Notes: generated by a model not told the origin, from the letters alone. A stretch of DNA of 64,000 nucleotides from Apricaphanius iberus (GCA_028564705.1 JAPXFQ010001003.1:2733001-2797000), one strand, 5' to 3'; numbered from the stretch's first letter, positions 13,341 to 27,063 are shown. Numbers and translations are program-made.

Positions 13341-14846
13341 CATTTGGACAAAAATACAATTTTAGTAGCCAATCGTACATTTTTTTAAAATCGAAATTAC
13401 ATGTAAGGTGCCTAAATCTAATAAGTTATTAGTTAAAATTAAACTCAAATGCCATTGTATTTGTACATTTGATTTGCCTTAGCTTTTAGGTCCGATGCCC
13501 TTCTCGACAACCCTCTGCATTTTCCGGACTTTGGACCGGTGCAAGAAATCCCCAAATATCTGATAAAAAATATTCTGCCAAAAATTGACTATAACGAAAC
13601 TTTTCAAAGCTTATTTTTCCCCTTGTGACACATTCACCAAGTGAAAATATCTTTGTCAATATAAATTGCAATAGCCTACTCAACTAAAGCATTTCCTGCT
13701 GGTTGAATTCCGGTCAGCGTATTCCAAAACAGACTTTCGTCTTTCTTGTTCATAGCATGCAACCAATAAACCTCAAATCCCCGCAGCATTTTGTGTGCGT
13801 GTTACAATTGGGGCCCACAGTCTCCCTGACAAGTTTTTTCATCTTTTCCTTTAGAGTTCGTGCAGTTTTGTAGTGTCCCTTTAGTGACAGCGCTTTTATG
13901 AAGGCTTTGACCCAACCAACTGTCCAGTCCTGAAGTCTTGCTTTTATGCACACCATTATCTGTCCGGATGTTTGTGCCCCTGTCCCTATTAAATGCAGTC
14001 ATTTTTTGTTATACATTTCTCCTGTCCGTTACCTTTACATGAGAACGTTTATTATATTTAACCTGATCTCTGAATTCACCTGCAAGATCTGAAAAGAAAA
14101 AGCCGAATGTATCCCCCAAATTTAAAAATGTAACTAATAATTTACAGAAAGTACCAGCAAATCCCAAACTGTAACCTTGGACATTTTTTTGAAAAACAAA
14201 ACCCTCCAAACAGTTAAGCATGTGTCGTCAGAGTTCCAGGCTTCAACTCAATTCATACAGTGTTTGAATTTCAACGCATGGGGGCAGTGTTGAATTGACA
14301 TTAAAATGTTCAAGTAAACACTGGCAGCTGAATGAGACATTTTACAACGATTCAAGTAAATGCCAAAGATTTTAGGTTTACCTTAACGATATGAAAAAAA
14401 TAAAAATGGGTTTTGAGCTTGCATACAGCCGTTAGAGCCCCAGGTTTCCATCTGGGAAAGTTATTTTACAAGGCTCAAGATTTACCAAAACATTTAGAAA
14501 ATGCTACCACCGTTTCCAACCATTTTATACATGAAAACTTCCATGGCAAGTTTGTTTTTATGGTATGTAGGTTAAAGATTTTAAGATTAAGCTTTTGTAT
14601 GCTCCTTTTACCAATGTGCATTACAAATCGTATTTGAGTGGATCGAATTATAACTAGAATCATGTTGGGTATTGCCTTGCTCTTTAAATCTGTATGATTG
14701 GACCAAACTAAATATTTCTGAATTGAAATAATGCCGTTTGTAAATTGCCTTGGAATTCAATTTGTTATAAATTTGTGCTATCCATTGATAACTGAATGGA
14801 AAGCCACTTTAAAAACAAAATACAGAACACATTTCTGAAGGTTAAT
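13341..14846. other. Downstream of acsl5: 3' UTR and spacer
   Basis: No coding exon seen. The acsl5 3' UTR must start at 14846 and run toward lower coordinates. The minus strand carries an AATAAA near 14048, and another AATAAA overlaps the acsl5 stop codon itself, but I cannot say which is used. At the human locus ZDHHC6 faces ACSL5 tail to tail; I see no zdhhc6 exon here. Confidence 0.5.
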
Positions 14847-17800
14847 TTATTGAATGTTTGCATAAAGTTTGTCAATTTGTGGCTGAAACAAAGTTTTGAG
14901 CTCAGCCCTCTTTGCCTTCAGTGTGGGTGTCAACAGGCCATTCTCGATGGTGAAGAGCTCAGGGTGGAGATGCACGTCTTTCACCTGCATCAGAGAGGAG
15001 AGGAAAGTAGGGATTAAACTACAAGAAATCTAATAATCAGATTAAGAGTTTATAAAAACATTTTAACGTTTTTTGCTTTGTGATAAAATAAGTTAAGTTT
15101 GATTGGTGAAAGAATTAAAGCATCTGCTAGGACAAAATTATTCAGTCTACCTGCTCAAATGACTTGAGACCTGCTTCTCTTCCTAGTTTGGTCATGTTCA
15201 TGATTATGGCTTTCTTAATTTCCTGAGAACAAAATACAGTTAGATTCATTCAGTTCATGGTACACCAGTGCTCTTCTTCTAGTAAATGTAATTTGCAGAC
15301 ATGCATCTTATGAGTTTTATAGCTGGCTGACTTCCAGCTGGCAGCTTTTAGTGCAAATTATCATAGGTTTCATGACTTTGAACATTTTCTAAAACACTGG
15401 AGAGGAGACCTTCTATACAGATCAGAAAGAAGACTTACAGTGTTGTTGCAGAGTTCTTCAATGGAGCCTTGGATGCCAAGACCTTTTGCAAAACCTGGTA
15501 GGACGTCAGCGTCGGGGACAACAATGGCAATCAAGCAGGACTATACATATAGAAAGTATTAATTGTTCAAGTTGCAGCAGTTTAGAAAGCCACAGGTTAA
15601 AAAAAAAAAAAAAAACACTCCCAAAACATTAATCAAGTTACCTGCAGACTGTCTCCATGCACAAACACCTGGGCCACAAGTCCACTGCGAATGTACACAT
15701 TCTCTATCTTCTCTGGGGCAATGTACTCCCCCTGAGCCAGCTTGAAGATGTTCTTCTTTCGGTCAACAATCTTCAAGACTCCACTCTGTCACAAAAACCA
15801 CATGGTAAAACTAAGAAATAAACTTGCTATAACTAAAACAATTTTTAAAAAACGTTAAAAAAAACTAGTTTTACAAACATTTAGAGAAACTGAAAGGCAA
15901 ATCCAGAAACCTTTCAATGAAAAAAAAATATAGATTTTAAACTATATGAATCAAATAGATATTGGTAAAATATTTATAATGCGACATGTCTCTCCAAACT
16001 CCTCCCGGTGTCAAGAGTTTGGTTCCCAGTGCCGGCAGTAAGCCAGGCTTGTTTCAAGTGAGAGTTTGACTCTGCCAAGGTTGCCCTTTGTCACAGTCCT
16101 ATTCATAACTGTTGTGGACAGGATTTCTAGGTGCAGTAAAGGAGTTGAGGGGATCCGTTTTGATGGCCCCAGGATCCAGAGTCTGTTTTTTTGCAGATGA
16201 TGTGTTCCTGTTGGCCTCATCGCAACGTGATCTACAGCTTTCGCTGGAACGGTTTGCAGTAGAGTGTGAAACGGCTGGGATGAGGATCAGCACTTCCAAA
16301 TCTGAGACTATGGTCTTGAGCTGGAAAAGGGTAGGGTGCCTTCTTTGGGTCAGGGATGGAGTGCTTCCTAAAGTGGAGGAGTTCAAGTATCTGTGAGTGT
16401 TGTTCACAAATGAGGGAAAAACGGAGCAGGAGATGGATTGGTAGGGTGTCCGCAGTTATGCGGGTGCTGTACTGGTCTGTCATCGTGAAGTGAGCTGAGC
16501 CGAAAGGCGAAGCTCTCGATTTACCGGTTGATCTACAATCCCACCCTCATCTATGGTCAAACTCTGGATGGGGACCCAAAGAACAAGGTCACGGATACAG
16601 GCGGCTGAAATGAGTTTCCTCCGCAGGGTGGCTCGGTTCTCCCTTCGAGATAGGGGGTGGAGCTCGGTCATCCGGAGGGGGCTCAGAGTAAAGCTGCTGC
16701 TCCTCCACATAGAGAGGGGCCAGCTCAGGTATCTGGTCAGGATGCACCCTGGACGCCTCCCTGGTGAGGTGTTCCATGCATGACCCACCTGGAGGAGGCC
16801 AAGGGGAAGACCCAGGACTTGCTGGAGGGACTGTCTCCTGGCTGGCCTGGGAACGCCTTGGGATTCCTCCAGAGGAGCTGGCCTAAGTGGCTGGGGAGAG
16901 GAAAGTCTGGGTCTCTTTGCAGTCTTTGTATAAAATGAGTTTCAACTCTAAGTCGTGCACATCAACTGGTTCACAGAAGCAATAACAAAACTACACTATC
17001 ACGCAATTTCAATTACTTCACTGCCATGCTCCATCCCGGTTGTAGTCTGAACCGGACTTTCACTCTGCTCTAAGCTGGTTGGCTAGACAGAACTTGCCAA
17101 TGCAGAAACATGGTTTGCTTGTTTCGAAATTCCACTAACAAGATTACCAATTGGACTAACTTCAGCTTCCACAGGCTCCCCCCCACTGTAACCTATGCAG
17201 ACTACATCTGTAATGGCGGCAGGTGCAATGTCTTTGAAATCCCAGGTTAGTGTAAACTTGAATCGTTTATATTAAAAGCCTGTAAAAACCCAAGAAGCTA
17301 ATACCTTAGCACCTCAGACATTCTGAACTCAGGGCGATGTGGCTAACCATTAATAACAAAACCTGGCTACGTGAAGGTATTTTGGGGCAGACAAAGCCTT
17401 GTTAAAAGGCAGTAAACTCCCACCCCCATAGACTCCCGTTATATGGATATACACCGACCACCACTCGACATAAACTCCCCCCTGAAGGGCTCCAAGTAGC
17501 TCCAAACTTCAGCCCACTTTTAGTGTTGCTGGTTGTGTAGACGCAATAACTGAGTGTGACATTAGACGCCGATAGTGATCATTTTGTAAGTGTTGATCTC
17601 AATATTTTATTTGTCACGTACATTTAGCTGCTAATGTGGAAACATTTTATTGCGGTGGACGACTTTTGGTGTGTTACCATTTGGATTGTGGGGACAGCAG
17701 TTCACGTTTGGTTTGTATTAGTTGCTACTTTTGGTATGGGTGGCTAATATGTAAATAATCAGTTGAGTTTAATTGTGCCCATGACGACACTTGTTGCCAT

Positions 17801-20800
17801 CATTTAGGTCAGGCTTTAGTTTAGGTCAGTCTCCATTAGAGACATTCTTTAGGTAAAAAAAAAGAATGAGTTTTATTAGGAAATAATTGAGCGGAACAAA
17901 GGTTGCAGAATCTAGTGAACTGGTTTCGGTGATTCCTTTTGAGACAGTATCTCAGGGATGGGGGTGTTATGACCCCTGTAGGACACTTGTAGTAAGGGTG
18001 GGCATTTACTTTTCAAAAGCAACACAGCTTACTGATTTGAGACACCCAAGGACCAGACTCTCACTACTAACCAATTCATCTACAGATTAAAAACCTATTT
18101 TGATCGCATAACATTCAGATAAGTCCTCTACTTATGCACACCATACACATGATTTCGCAGACTTTAAATTAGAAACTTTGATGTGAACCGTAGTTTATGC
18201 TGAATATATGTATAATTTAGAGACTGATGCATGCTGCATCTCCAACTCCCTTTTTGTTGTGGTCTTAGAGCCTGGTCACAACTATTTTTCACCATTTTTC
18301 TTCTACACAACTCTGTGTCACTGTCACATAAAATCACACAACAGTGTCATTTTAGCAGGACAAAATGTGGAAAGCTCCCTTCATTCTGTTTATGAACATT
18401 AAGCTAACTTTTAGTCATTCTTTCACGACACGGTGAAACGAATGACTTAGTCTTACCGGAAGCCATTTGCCGATATCACCAGTATGGAGCCACCCATCCT
18501 TATCCAAGGCCTCTGCAGTCTTTTCTGGATCCTTCAGGTAGCCCTTAAACACATTGGTGCCCTTAATGCAGACCTGTAAAAAAATAATATAAAATGCTGT
18601 GATGTTTAAGCATTTAGACAAATTTCCTATATCCAAGTTTACCTATTCCCAAGTCCTATACTGCAATTCTCCATCTAGCTTTTTGACATTTCTTTTCCCT
18701 TAGCCATTTGTGAACCAGAGACATTTAGAAAGATTCTTATGAAAATGTTTGGATTGAAAGAAATCCAGAGTTTAAAGTGATCACTAAACTTATTTCACCT
18801 ACACTCCTCTGTTGTAAGACTTTATTTTATTAAACAGATTTTAGATTATCCTACCTCCCCTTCACCATTTGAAGCAAAGTAGTTCATTTCTTCCACATCA
18901 ACCAACTTCAGAAAATTACAAGGCAGAGGCACACCAACATGACCTAAATCATAACAATAAAAAGCATTTGTTAATATGTTTGTTTTTGTTTTTCTCTCCT
19001 CCACTTCTCAAAAGGTGAAAGATCTGTTAATCTTACAGAAGATAAATGTTAGATATTTGGACCCTTCTAAAAAGGGTCAATATATGAAGGTGTTGCTCTG
19101 TTACTACATACCAGCAGTGGCATCGCCTGGCAAGGTGAAAGTGCAGGCAGCTGCACACTCAGTCTGACCATATCCTTCAAAGATCTGAGAGAACCAGAGA
19201 GCAGCATAAACATTTCAACAAGACCCAGTGTCAATGTTGTGCAACAGCTTCTCCCAAACACCAACATTTCTGCATTTGTTGCCATTTGTGGCAAGCTCCT
19301 TGGAGATTACTAAGGTTTAAACCTCAGGATTTATTTAGAAATATTTCAAAGTGAATCCAAAGAGGCGCCAACGCTGAGAGGCCGGTATGTCTGCATGTGA
19401 AATATTGGTTTTCTGCAACATTGTTTAGACTTAAACAGCAAATTAAACCAGCATGTTCAAAATTAATTCAAGTACAGACTGACTTGCATGTGTATGAAAT
19501 ACTACTTTTTTAAATTGTGTGCAACCAAAGACTTTGAGACACCAAATATTTTCGTATAAAGCTGATTTGATCCAACTCTATTCTTATTTGGCTGTTGCAG
19601 AGCAACTCCCCTTAAGGAAAGATCCAAAAATTAGCATGTTTCAGAAAACCACAAACCACATCTCCTTTAAAGTTGAGAAACTGAGGCATTCGAGTTTGCA
19701 GGGAAAAAACAATTCTGAAGAGGATTGAGAGGATTAAAGGTTTATTACCTGGCAGCCCAGAGCAGCCCTGAGGAAGCTGAGAACAGATGGTGAGATGGGT
19801 GCCGCTCCGGTCACCATCATCCTCACACGGCCCCCCAGAGACTCCTGAGTCAGGGACAGGAACATTTAGAACCACCATGCACAACACTGAGGCTAAGTGA
19901 GTTTCTAAACGCACATTCAAAAACTGCTGCATGGTACAAAGATTGGCCTGAAGAGGACCACAGAGTGCCTTACACTGTATTCAGCCATTCACACGCAGAT
20001 ATTGGCAAGCTGAGATTGCTTCATATTAGCACAGGTTGTAGCATAGCTGGCTTGCTGCAAGCCAGTCCTTTATTCGAATCCCAGCCTGGGATCTTTGTGT
20101 GGAGCTTGCATATTCTCCCTGTGCATATGTGGGCTCTCTGCAGTATTCTGGTTTCCTTCCACAGTCCAAAAACATAACTATAAATTGGTCTTTCTAAATT
20201 TCCCCACGACCTTGCATAAAATAGACTGTATATAGACACTTCCCTGGAACACCTTGGGATCCAGCAAGATAAGATAAAGAGCATCATCATCATGGACAGC
20301 TTAGCATCTCTCCTAGACTTTTACACAAATACCCAATATTTGATAGGCAGAAGACAATACAGAGATTGAATAGGCCCAAAATTTGAACAGACCGACTAAA
20401 CCTTTAATCAAACCTTTGCACATTTAATACAGGCGTGTGAAACATGAGACGTGACACTGCTGTTTGTAAAATATCAAACCCAACAACTTCAAGTTCCTGC
20501 AAAAAAAAGTTGTGTGACCACATTCACACAAGGCTACAAACCATTCAGATAAAGAAATAAAGCCAGTACTGTCACAGATGGCATGCATCTAGATAATGGC
20601 GAACCTGAACTTTGTTGAAGATGAATTTGTCCCATATGCTGTTTTTCCTGATGATGCCATCCTTCACCTCAGCATACTTCCTCTCTGCAGCAAAGTTCAG
20701 CAACCATTTCTTAAAGGGAGATGTGGCTCCACTCTGAACCTGGTTAAAATATGTAAAAATAACTACTGTAACAAAAGTCAAATTGACTTGAAGAAAATTA

Positions 20801-23798
20801 GCTGTTAACAGTTTACCCACTTTGTCATAGATTCGATTGAGGAGTCGAGGGACCACCGGGAAAACTGTGGGCTGTAAAGTTTTCATGTCGTCTGGCAGCA
20901 GCCGAATGTCCCCCTGGAAGAACCCCACCCTGGCCCCAGCGCCATAAATCACAGTCTAAAACATTCAGGAAGACAAATCAAAGAGTCAGATATCCTGAAT
21001 CAGATTTAATCTCAAGGGACTATTTTTTCTTACTTGTACGATCCTCTCAAACATGTGTCCTAAAGGAAGAAAGGAAATGCTGACATCCTGAGGAGTTGGA
21101 ACTAAAGAAGTCTGAAAGGGGGAAAAGAGAAAGTTACGTTGAACTGAATGACAAAGAAATAGAAACAGATCCAGTTCTATTTGATTGTACCTCAAAGGTT
21201 TTGAGGACAGCTGCAGCATCAGCAACCACGTTCTCATGCGTCAACATTGCACCCTTTGGGTTTCCTTTTGACAAAATAAATACCTACAGTAGGTCATCAC
21301 TACACCACTTTTCTTCCAATAATAATTAATGTACTAATTCATTAATGAAACAATCCCAGATTCTGTTACATTTAACTTTAAACAGAAAGTTTAATAATAT
21401 TTCTTTGTGATTTTAATTGTTCTTTTTCTTTCAAAAGACTTTACAACTCATTACTCATTTTCCTCAACAACAACAGGGTGTCAGTTTAAGAAAAAAATAA
21501 GGGGAAGTGAGGTGGGATACCAGGCTAGAGTAACTGACAGTCATCCTAATCTCAAATTTCTACAAGATCAAGATCCACAGACCTGTAGTGCCGCTGGTGA
21601 AGCAAACAATGCTGAGGTCCTCTGGTTTCGGCGACTGTTGGAACATGAAATCAGTACCTCAGTCAGAAGCTTAATATTGCATTAAAAATACGAAAGATAT
21701 TAAAGCATTCTTAACTTACAACTGGCTTTTGAGGATTACTTTTTCCCAGTGCCTAGGAATGTCAGACATTTTTAAAAGCAGGCCTTTTTTTCACTTTCAC
21801 TTTCCATTTATGTTTAGCTTAGTTTTTCTTTTTGGAGTTTATTACTACCTCCATGCTCTCCAAGGACACAATGTCCACCCCACACTTCTTTCCTCGCTCG
21901 ATTAGCTCAGGAGGGAATGAGTCCATGATCACAACAGTTTTGAGGACAGAAGTTTGGCCTCTTTCGTGATTAAGCAGCAGTGTTTCTGCTTTCTTCTGGT
22001 TGTCACAGAGCACTGTGGAAATCTCAGCTGATATGGAAAAAATAAATTTTTAGAAATTTAGGTTGTGAAACAGTTTTAAAAAAAAAGGGCATTGTCAATT
22101 TCTTTCTATATAAAACGTTCCATCAGCACATTTACACAAATCCAATCAGAAATGCATGGAAAAGGCTAATGAAAAGTAAGCAAGATTATAGTCACTCAAA
22201 CCCCTGTGGGAACATAATTACTGGATGTCTTATTGCATCTGCAATTAGCAGCATTAGCGAGCAAAGTAAAGCTCCAATTACCTTGGTTGATAATGAAGAC
22301 GAGGGCCTCAGGACCTAGAGTGTCGTACAGGGGGACTGCTACCATGGAGTAGGTGTAACACGCCTGCTCACCAATAATCCACTGCACGTTGATTTAATGA
22401 GGAGACAGCAGGAGTTACTGGATTATCATTCAAAACCTGATTGTTTTAAATAAATAAAAGACTCCGATTTACCTCAGGCCTGTTCTGAGCAAAGATGCCG
22501 ATGAATGTATCAGAGTTAGGCTTCAAACCTTTGTGAAGGAGTCCTGACCCCAGATGCTGTGCCCTGTCAGAGACCTTCACAGAAAAGGGGAGGCCAGAAA
22601 AGACGGCAATATAAAAATGTTCATGAACTGTTCAAAAGAGATCAAGAAACCCCTCCCACAAAACTTGTAAAAATACCATCAGACCATTTTAAAACATCTA
22701 AAAAATAGGACTAGTATGGTAGAAATTAAGAAACTGAGATTAAGTTTAAGCAGCCTGAGAGAGTTTTACCTTTGCTTTTAAAAACTACAAAGATTGAAAG
22801 GATATTGTACAACACTGTCATATAAAGATACTTCATGTACATTGAACAGATTATTTCCTGAACATCTATAGCCACACCTCTGCAGAACCACACTAAAGTG
22901 TTAAAGGGATCAGATATGTGTTGTATTTTGACCCCATAAGATCCAAAAATGACTTATTTTTATATTTTTAGCCATTTAACCACAATATTTCAAATCGCCA
23001 CTGTGTACTGTACCTGTTTGTACTTCAGCCACTGGTAAGGCTTCCCAGGTTTTCTGTAGCCCAAACATGGTCCATTACCTGGGAAATAAGACGGTCCTGA
23101 TGTCACCATGTCTTCTATCTGCAGTTTGACTCGAGTTACTGAACTAATTATGTTTTGTTTTTGGAAGATCATTTGAGCAAAGGTGGAATTGTCCATCCTG
23201 ATTGGTTCCATTTCTTTCTTTTGGAATCATTTAATTTATCTTTTGTCACAAATACCATTTTCTCAGTTGCATTTTAAATTCATTTCAAATCAAACTATCA
23301 CACTACTTGGAAAACTTTTTTTTTTTTGCTTATGATGGAAAATCTAAGCTAATAGTTTGTGCTTTTAATCAAATAACTTACCTGAAACTCTCAGGCCCCT
23401 CTGGAAGACCTCATACAGGGTCTTTGCATCATCGTAACGATACGACATCAGGTTGTTGTTGTCCTCCAACATGGCAGTTTTTCTTGCACCATCCTTAAAA
23501 ACAATCAAAGTTTAAAACTTAGTTTGCCGATAAAAAAAATAAATAAAAAAAAGTTACCTTATAACTATCAATTTCAGGCCACTACCATGTCTCCATTAGA
23601 CTATAAATTCATAAAACTAAGAAACATTGCTACAGATCTCACCTTTACCCCCAGAGTCTGGTGGTTGAGGTCGGCTGGGCTGCGGAGTGGACTGGGTCGC
23701 GCGTTGAGGTAGAACATGGTCGCAACACCGACAGCAATCAGTGAGAGGACCACTGGGGTCGGGAGAGGTGAGAACAATAACTGGAAGATGAGGTCCAT
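14847..23798 (-). CDS. acsl5: Long-chain acyl-CoA synthetase 5, complete
   Basis: Activates long-chain fatty acids: ATP + fatty acid + CoA to acyl-CoA + AMP + PPi, known for ACSL5 at the outer mitochondrial membrane and ER. Twenty coding exons, from the 5' end: 23798-23643, 23493-23382, 23078-23014, 22574-22473, 22381-22282, 22027-21849, 21752-21720, 21634-21583, 21264-21191, 21111-21034, 20955-20821, 20739-20605, 19844-19749, 19184-19112, 18943-18855, 18573-18457, 15785-15642, 15540-15439, 15222-15151, 14984-14847. They join in phase to 2052 bases, 683 residues, the length of human ACSL5. The start [15 protein letters not shown] is close to the ACSL5 rather than the ACSL1 N-terminus. One hydrophobic anchor spans about residues 12-31. 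The AMP-binding motif FTSGTTGNPKGAM is at 261-273, YGQTE at 444-448, and the fatty-acid signature through [12 protein letters not shown] and DRKK at 519-543. No frameshift or internal stop. Confidence 0.93.
16000..16930 (+). mobile_element. Non-LTR retrotransposon remnant in acsl5 intron
   Basis: The plus strand encodes the end of a reverse transcriptase: [11 protein letters not shown] (near 16193-16225), then [23 protein letters not shown], and after stops and shifts [16 protein letters not shown] and [10 protein letters not shown]. This is the C-terminal part of a LINE family very common in teleost genomes; I cannot fix the clade. It is broken by several stops and antisense to acsl5. It lies in the 2.7-kb intron between 15786 and 18456. 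Confidence 0.8.
20030..20205 (+). repeat. Dispersed fish repeat, SINE-like
   Basis: The segment reads 'ttcgaatcccagcctgggatc', then 'gtgtggagcttgcatattct', then 'ttccacagtccaaaaacat'. This order is that of a widespread teleost repeat whose head resembles a tRNA B box ('ggttcgaatcc'). It lies in the acsl5 intron between 19845 and 20604. A related copy on the opposite strand lies at 49.9-50.26 kb. Confidence 0.65.
21583..21752 (-). CDS. acsl5: acsl5 33-bp microexon and AMP-binding exon
   Basis: Two small exons lie here. The first, 21752-21720, is 33 bases long ([11 protein letters not shown]) between a CCTAG acceptor and a GTAAGT donor; it is easily missed but is needed to align with the 'NLGKEHFRKPV' region of human ACSL5. 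The second, 21634-21583, encodes [18 protein letters not shown], the first half of the ATP/AMP signature, and splits the last Gly codon with the next exon, which supplies NPKGAM. Confidence 0.85.
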
Positions 23799-23811
23799 GG
23801 TGCAGAGTCAG
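23643..23811 (-). CDS. acsl5: acsl5 exon with start codon and membrane anchor
   Basis: The minus strand reads acceptor CCATCCCAG, a 13-base leader, then ATG at 23798 in the context GCACCATGG, a strong Kozak match. The 52 codons encode the N-terminal anchor and end at VK before donor GTGAGA. The upstream acceptor implies at least one non-coding 5' exon. Confidence 0.85.
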
Positions 23812-24539
23812 CTGGGATGGGAAATCAGAGCAAATGGTGAGTTTACATAAATATGTTAGCTTTATATCTATGATCAGAGCCAATATATCAAACTGGTAAC
23901 AGAACAGTTTAATACGCCAGGTTCTTTGTGATGCAAAAAAAAAAAAAAATAAAAATAAAAATAAAAATCCTTTCTGGAGAAAACAAAAAATACTTGATTG
24001 TCATGTCAGACTATAAAACTGAACATCCACCATAATCCAAGATACAATTCAGAGCTTCTCAACAGTACTGTTGGCATGGTTTCCTAGACCATGCCAGGTA
24101 AAATTTAAGATAAATTTTGCAAAAACACTACTCAAGTTTTGAAAATACAATTCTGCATCATAAAAATGCTTCACACATTACAACCATGTGTGAATGGATT
24201 TCAAATGACAAAAGAAAGAAGAGAATAGAGAAGGACCAACTTTATGTATTCTAGTCATCACCACCTCTCCATTTTCTTGTTTATTTAATGGATGCTAATG
24301 TCAAATGTGACACAAGGGAAGGCTTTACTTTTTAGTTTGTGCATTCTGTAAAATTTCCTTCCACCTAGACAAATGTTCATGTGCTCAGAGAGAAAATACA
24401 GTTTAACTCGACATATTTTTTTTTAACCGAAAAATACATTGTTTTAATTAAAAACTGACATTCCAAAAAAAGCAGAAAGGTCTTTAATGAGGCAAAAAAA
24501 ATCCCAGAACAATGTTCATGGATGTACAGTAATGCTTAC

Positions 24540-24598
24540 CTGCTGCTAGCCCTCTCAGGTGTGTGGCGATTGTGCACAGGAGATCCTCTTCCTCTGCT
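24540..24598 (-). other. acsl5: Probable acsl5 non-coding 5' exon
   Basis: The minus strand shows acceptor CTTCTCTTCCAG, a 59-base segment and donor CAG|GTAAGC. It lies 0.73 kb upstream of the start-codon exon and carries no required coding sequence. Inferred from splice signals only; it could be an alternative or cryptic exon. Confidence 0.5.
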
Positions 24599-25287
24599 CT
24601 GGAAGAGAAGCACATGGAGGACAAGAGCTGATAAAACAGGTAAAGGACTTAGGATCTTTGAACTTTGCCCACCATTACTTGTACTGATAGAAGACAACAA
24701 AACAGTCTTGGTTTGTAGGTCATGATATTAAAGTTGTGCAATTTATTAGGTTACTTCTGAGGTTTTGTTTATCAGTGGCAAAAAAAAAATCAAGATGTTG
24801 CACCGGATGAAAGGTTAGTGTTCTTCTCTGAAATTAAGCACAGTACAAATATTTCAAATGCAAAAGAGACATCTTTATTCAGGATCAAGAGCTACAAGGT
24901 GACATGCTACTTCACGGAGGACCAGCCCTATGACGATTTCTATTAATGTTCAATCTCAAACACCTTACAGAAAATCTATTCTCAGCAGCCATTACATAGA
25001 GGAGCCTCTGAAAGTTGAAAGAGCACATCTGTGATTAGAGACAATGCAAATTCACCAGACTGCAGCCATAGAGGAAAACTGGAAACATTCAGTTCAAACT
25101 GCTAAAAAACTAAACCTCAGTATCATAACATTAAAAAAAGCTGTAGGAAATGTTATTTATTAAATGTTGCTTTTTTGTATAAACTTAACAAAGCAGGTGC
25201 ATGGTGATACTTCTCTGTGATTTTTTTTTTTTTAGTTTTCACCCAAAGGTGACATGAAATAAGAATCTTGATTATAAGGGATGTTAC

Positions 25288-25440
25288 CTGATGGGATTAG
25301 CAGCAGCAGCAGTTTGGGATCAGGCTAAGGGAGGATCTCCTGAGGAAAAGCAGCTGAAGACAGCAACACCGCAGATGTACAATCTGCCTGCCTGCAGTCA
25401 TTAGTGGCTCAAACTGCACACAGGTGTGATGGTTCCTCAG
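25288..25440 (-). other. acsl5: Probable acsl5 first exon, non-coding
   Basis: The minus strand has a good donor, CATCAG|GTAACA, at 25287. No acceptor is needed if this is the transcription start exon. The 5' limit is a guess; the start site would lie about 3 kb from the gucy2g start codon, with the two genes head to head. No TATA box was confirmed. Confidence 0.4.
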
Positions 25441-26879
25441 CACTGGTCAAGGCTCAACCTGCCAGCTCTGCTCTCTGTAGAAAACACACCCAGGAGACTT
25501 GCAACAACTAACTATTTTTCTTTGCTCTATTTATCTATTAGTGTTTTTTTATCTTTTCACTTGTTTTCATAAACATGTCCTTTTTATTTCTTTCCTCTTT
25601 CTCCATTTTTTTTTAGCTTGGAGTATAAGTTTGTATCTGTTAAGATTAAAAGAGACCATTATGGCCTCTTGATTTGATTTATGGGTGCCAGCAATAGCCA
25701 TAGATAAGATCTCAGCACCTTTAGAGTGACCTCTGGTTGTTAAACTATAATCTGAAAGTTATCTCTTTTGAATGTCTTTCATGATATCTGATAATGTGAT
25801 TTAAAAATACTATAATAAACCTGATTTGGGATCTGTGAAATAAGGCTGTATAATTGCAGTAAAAATGGGAGGGTCAGTGCAAAGACTGAATCTGATCTTA
25901 CTTTTCTTGGTTGGTTTACTAAGTACTACATGGGATAATGTTTTCCCATCTGAAAAATATCTGAAACACCTTACACCTTTCAGTCACATGTTCATGCCCA
26001 TGTGACTTTTCCGTAAGAATATATAAGAAACTGAATCGAATAAACTGAACTGTATGGTTATAAAGATTATATTAACAGTATTCAGTTTTCAAGGAAAAAG
26101 GGAAGGTGAATGACAAATTATAGTATGTTAGACACAAAAGAGACGAAAAATTGCATTCAACAAAATCCACTGCTATTTTGAAGATGCAGAGAGGATTATT
26201 TTATTTTTTCTGCTTCTTTATAGCCTACAAAATAAGGTCGGGTCTAAAAAAAAAGAAAACCTTTTCAAAGGTGTAAAGAATCTGAGACTGAGGTGGTTCA
26301 CCTTCCAGTAGGACAATGACCAACAAAACAAACCAGAGCCTAAAATGGAGGGGTTTAGATTAGAGCATATTTACTGGTTTAAAGAGTCTAGTAAAAGTTG
26401 AGACCCAAATGAAAAACAACAACAACAAAAATAAGAAAAACAAGACAGACAAACCACCCCCCCCCCCCAAAAAAAAACACCCAGACCAATAGCAATAGGT
26501 CTTGTACTTTCTTTATGTCGGAGCAGTATTCTTACTGTAATTCCCACTACATCAGTTTAGGTCAGCTGTTTGTGTAACTGCACCTTGTGACAGCCACTAT
26601 GGTCACCTTTTTATGAACTTAAAAAACAAATGTGATCTAACCTAATTTTTCTAATATTGCGGGGTAGCATAAAACATAATGCAATTCTCTGCTCCAGCTG
26701 CGTGATCATGTTCTGATAGCACATAGCACAGCAAAAATTAAAAATCCAGTTTAAGTTGTTGTATTTTAATTAATTTAATCTTCTACAATAGGACCAAAAT
26801 TCTGACAGCCTCTATGCTCAGAGAAAAAAAATAAAATATTCTTTGCTTTGGTTTTGTTTTACTCTCTTATGTTAAATTG

Positions 26880-27060
26880 TTATATCCCTGAGCCACCACA
26901 AGAGGGAACCCAGCCCTCCCAGCTCCTGATTTTTCGGACAAAGTTGTTGGTTGGCAGCATCATGCTGTGGGGCTGCCTTTCTTCAACAGGGAAAGGGAAG
27001 TTGGGTACAGATGATGAAAAGATGCAGATGGAGCTAAATACACCATACTTCAAAAAAAAA
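26880..27060 (+). mobile_element. Tc1-like transposase fragment
   Basis: The text 'ggcagcatcatgctgtgggg' encodes the transposase stretch GSIMLWGC(L), a Tc1 hallmark, seen in one short frame. Nearby, 26270-26420 and 27400-27490 both carry 'ccttccagyaggacaayrac', encoding the FQQDN motif. The pieces are out of order and broken, so several decayed insertions are likely. Confidence 0.55.
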
Positions 27061-27063
27061 AAA

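Noticed and set aside
22990..23211. Extra acsl5 coding sequence upstream of NGPCLGYRK
   Set aside because: The open frame continues 5' of the acceptor at 23079, but those residues are not in the family and the acceptor fits the phase.
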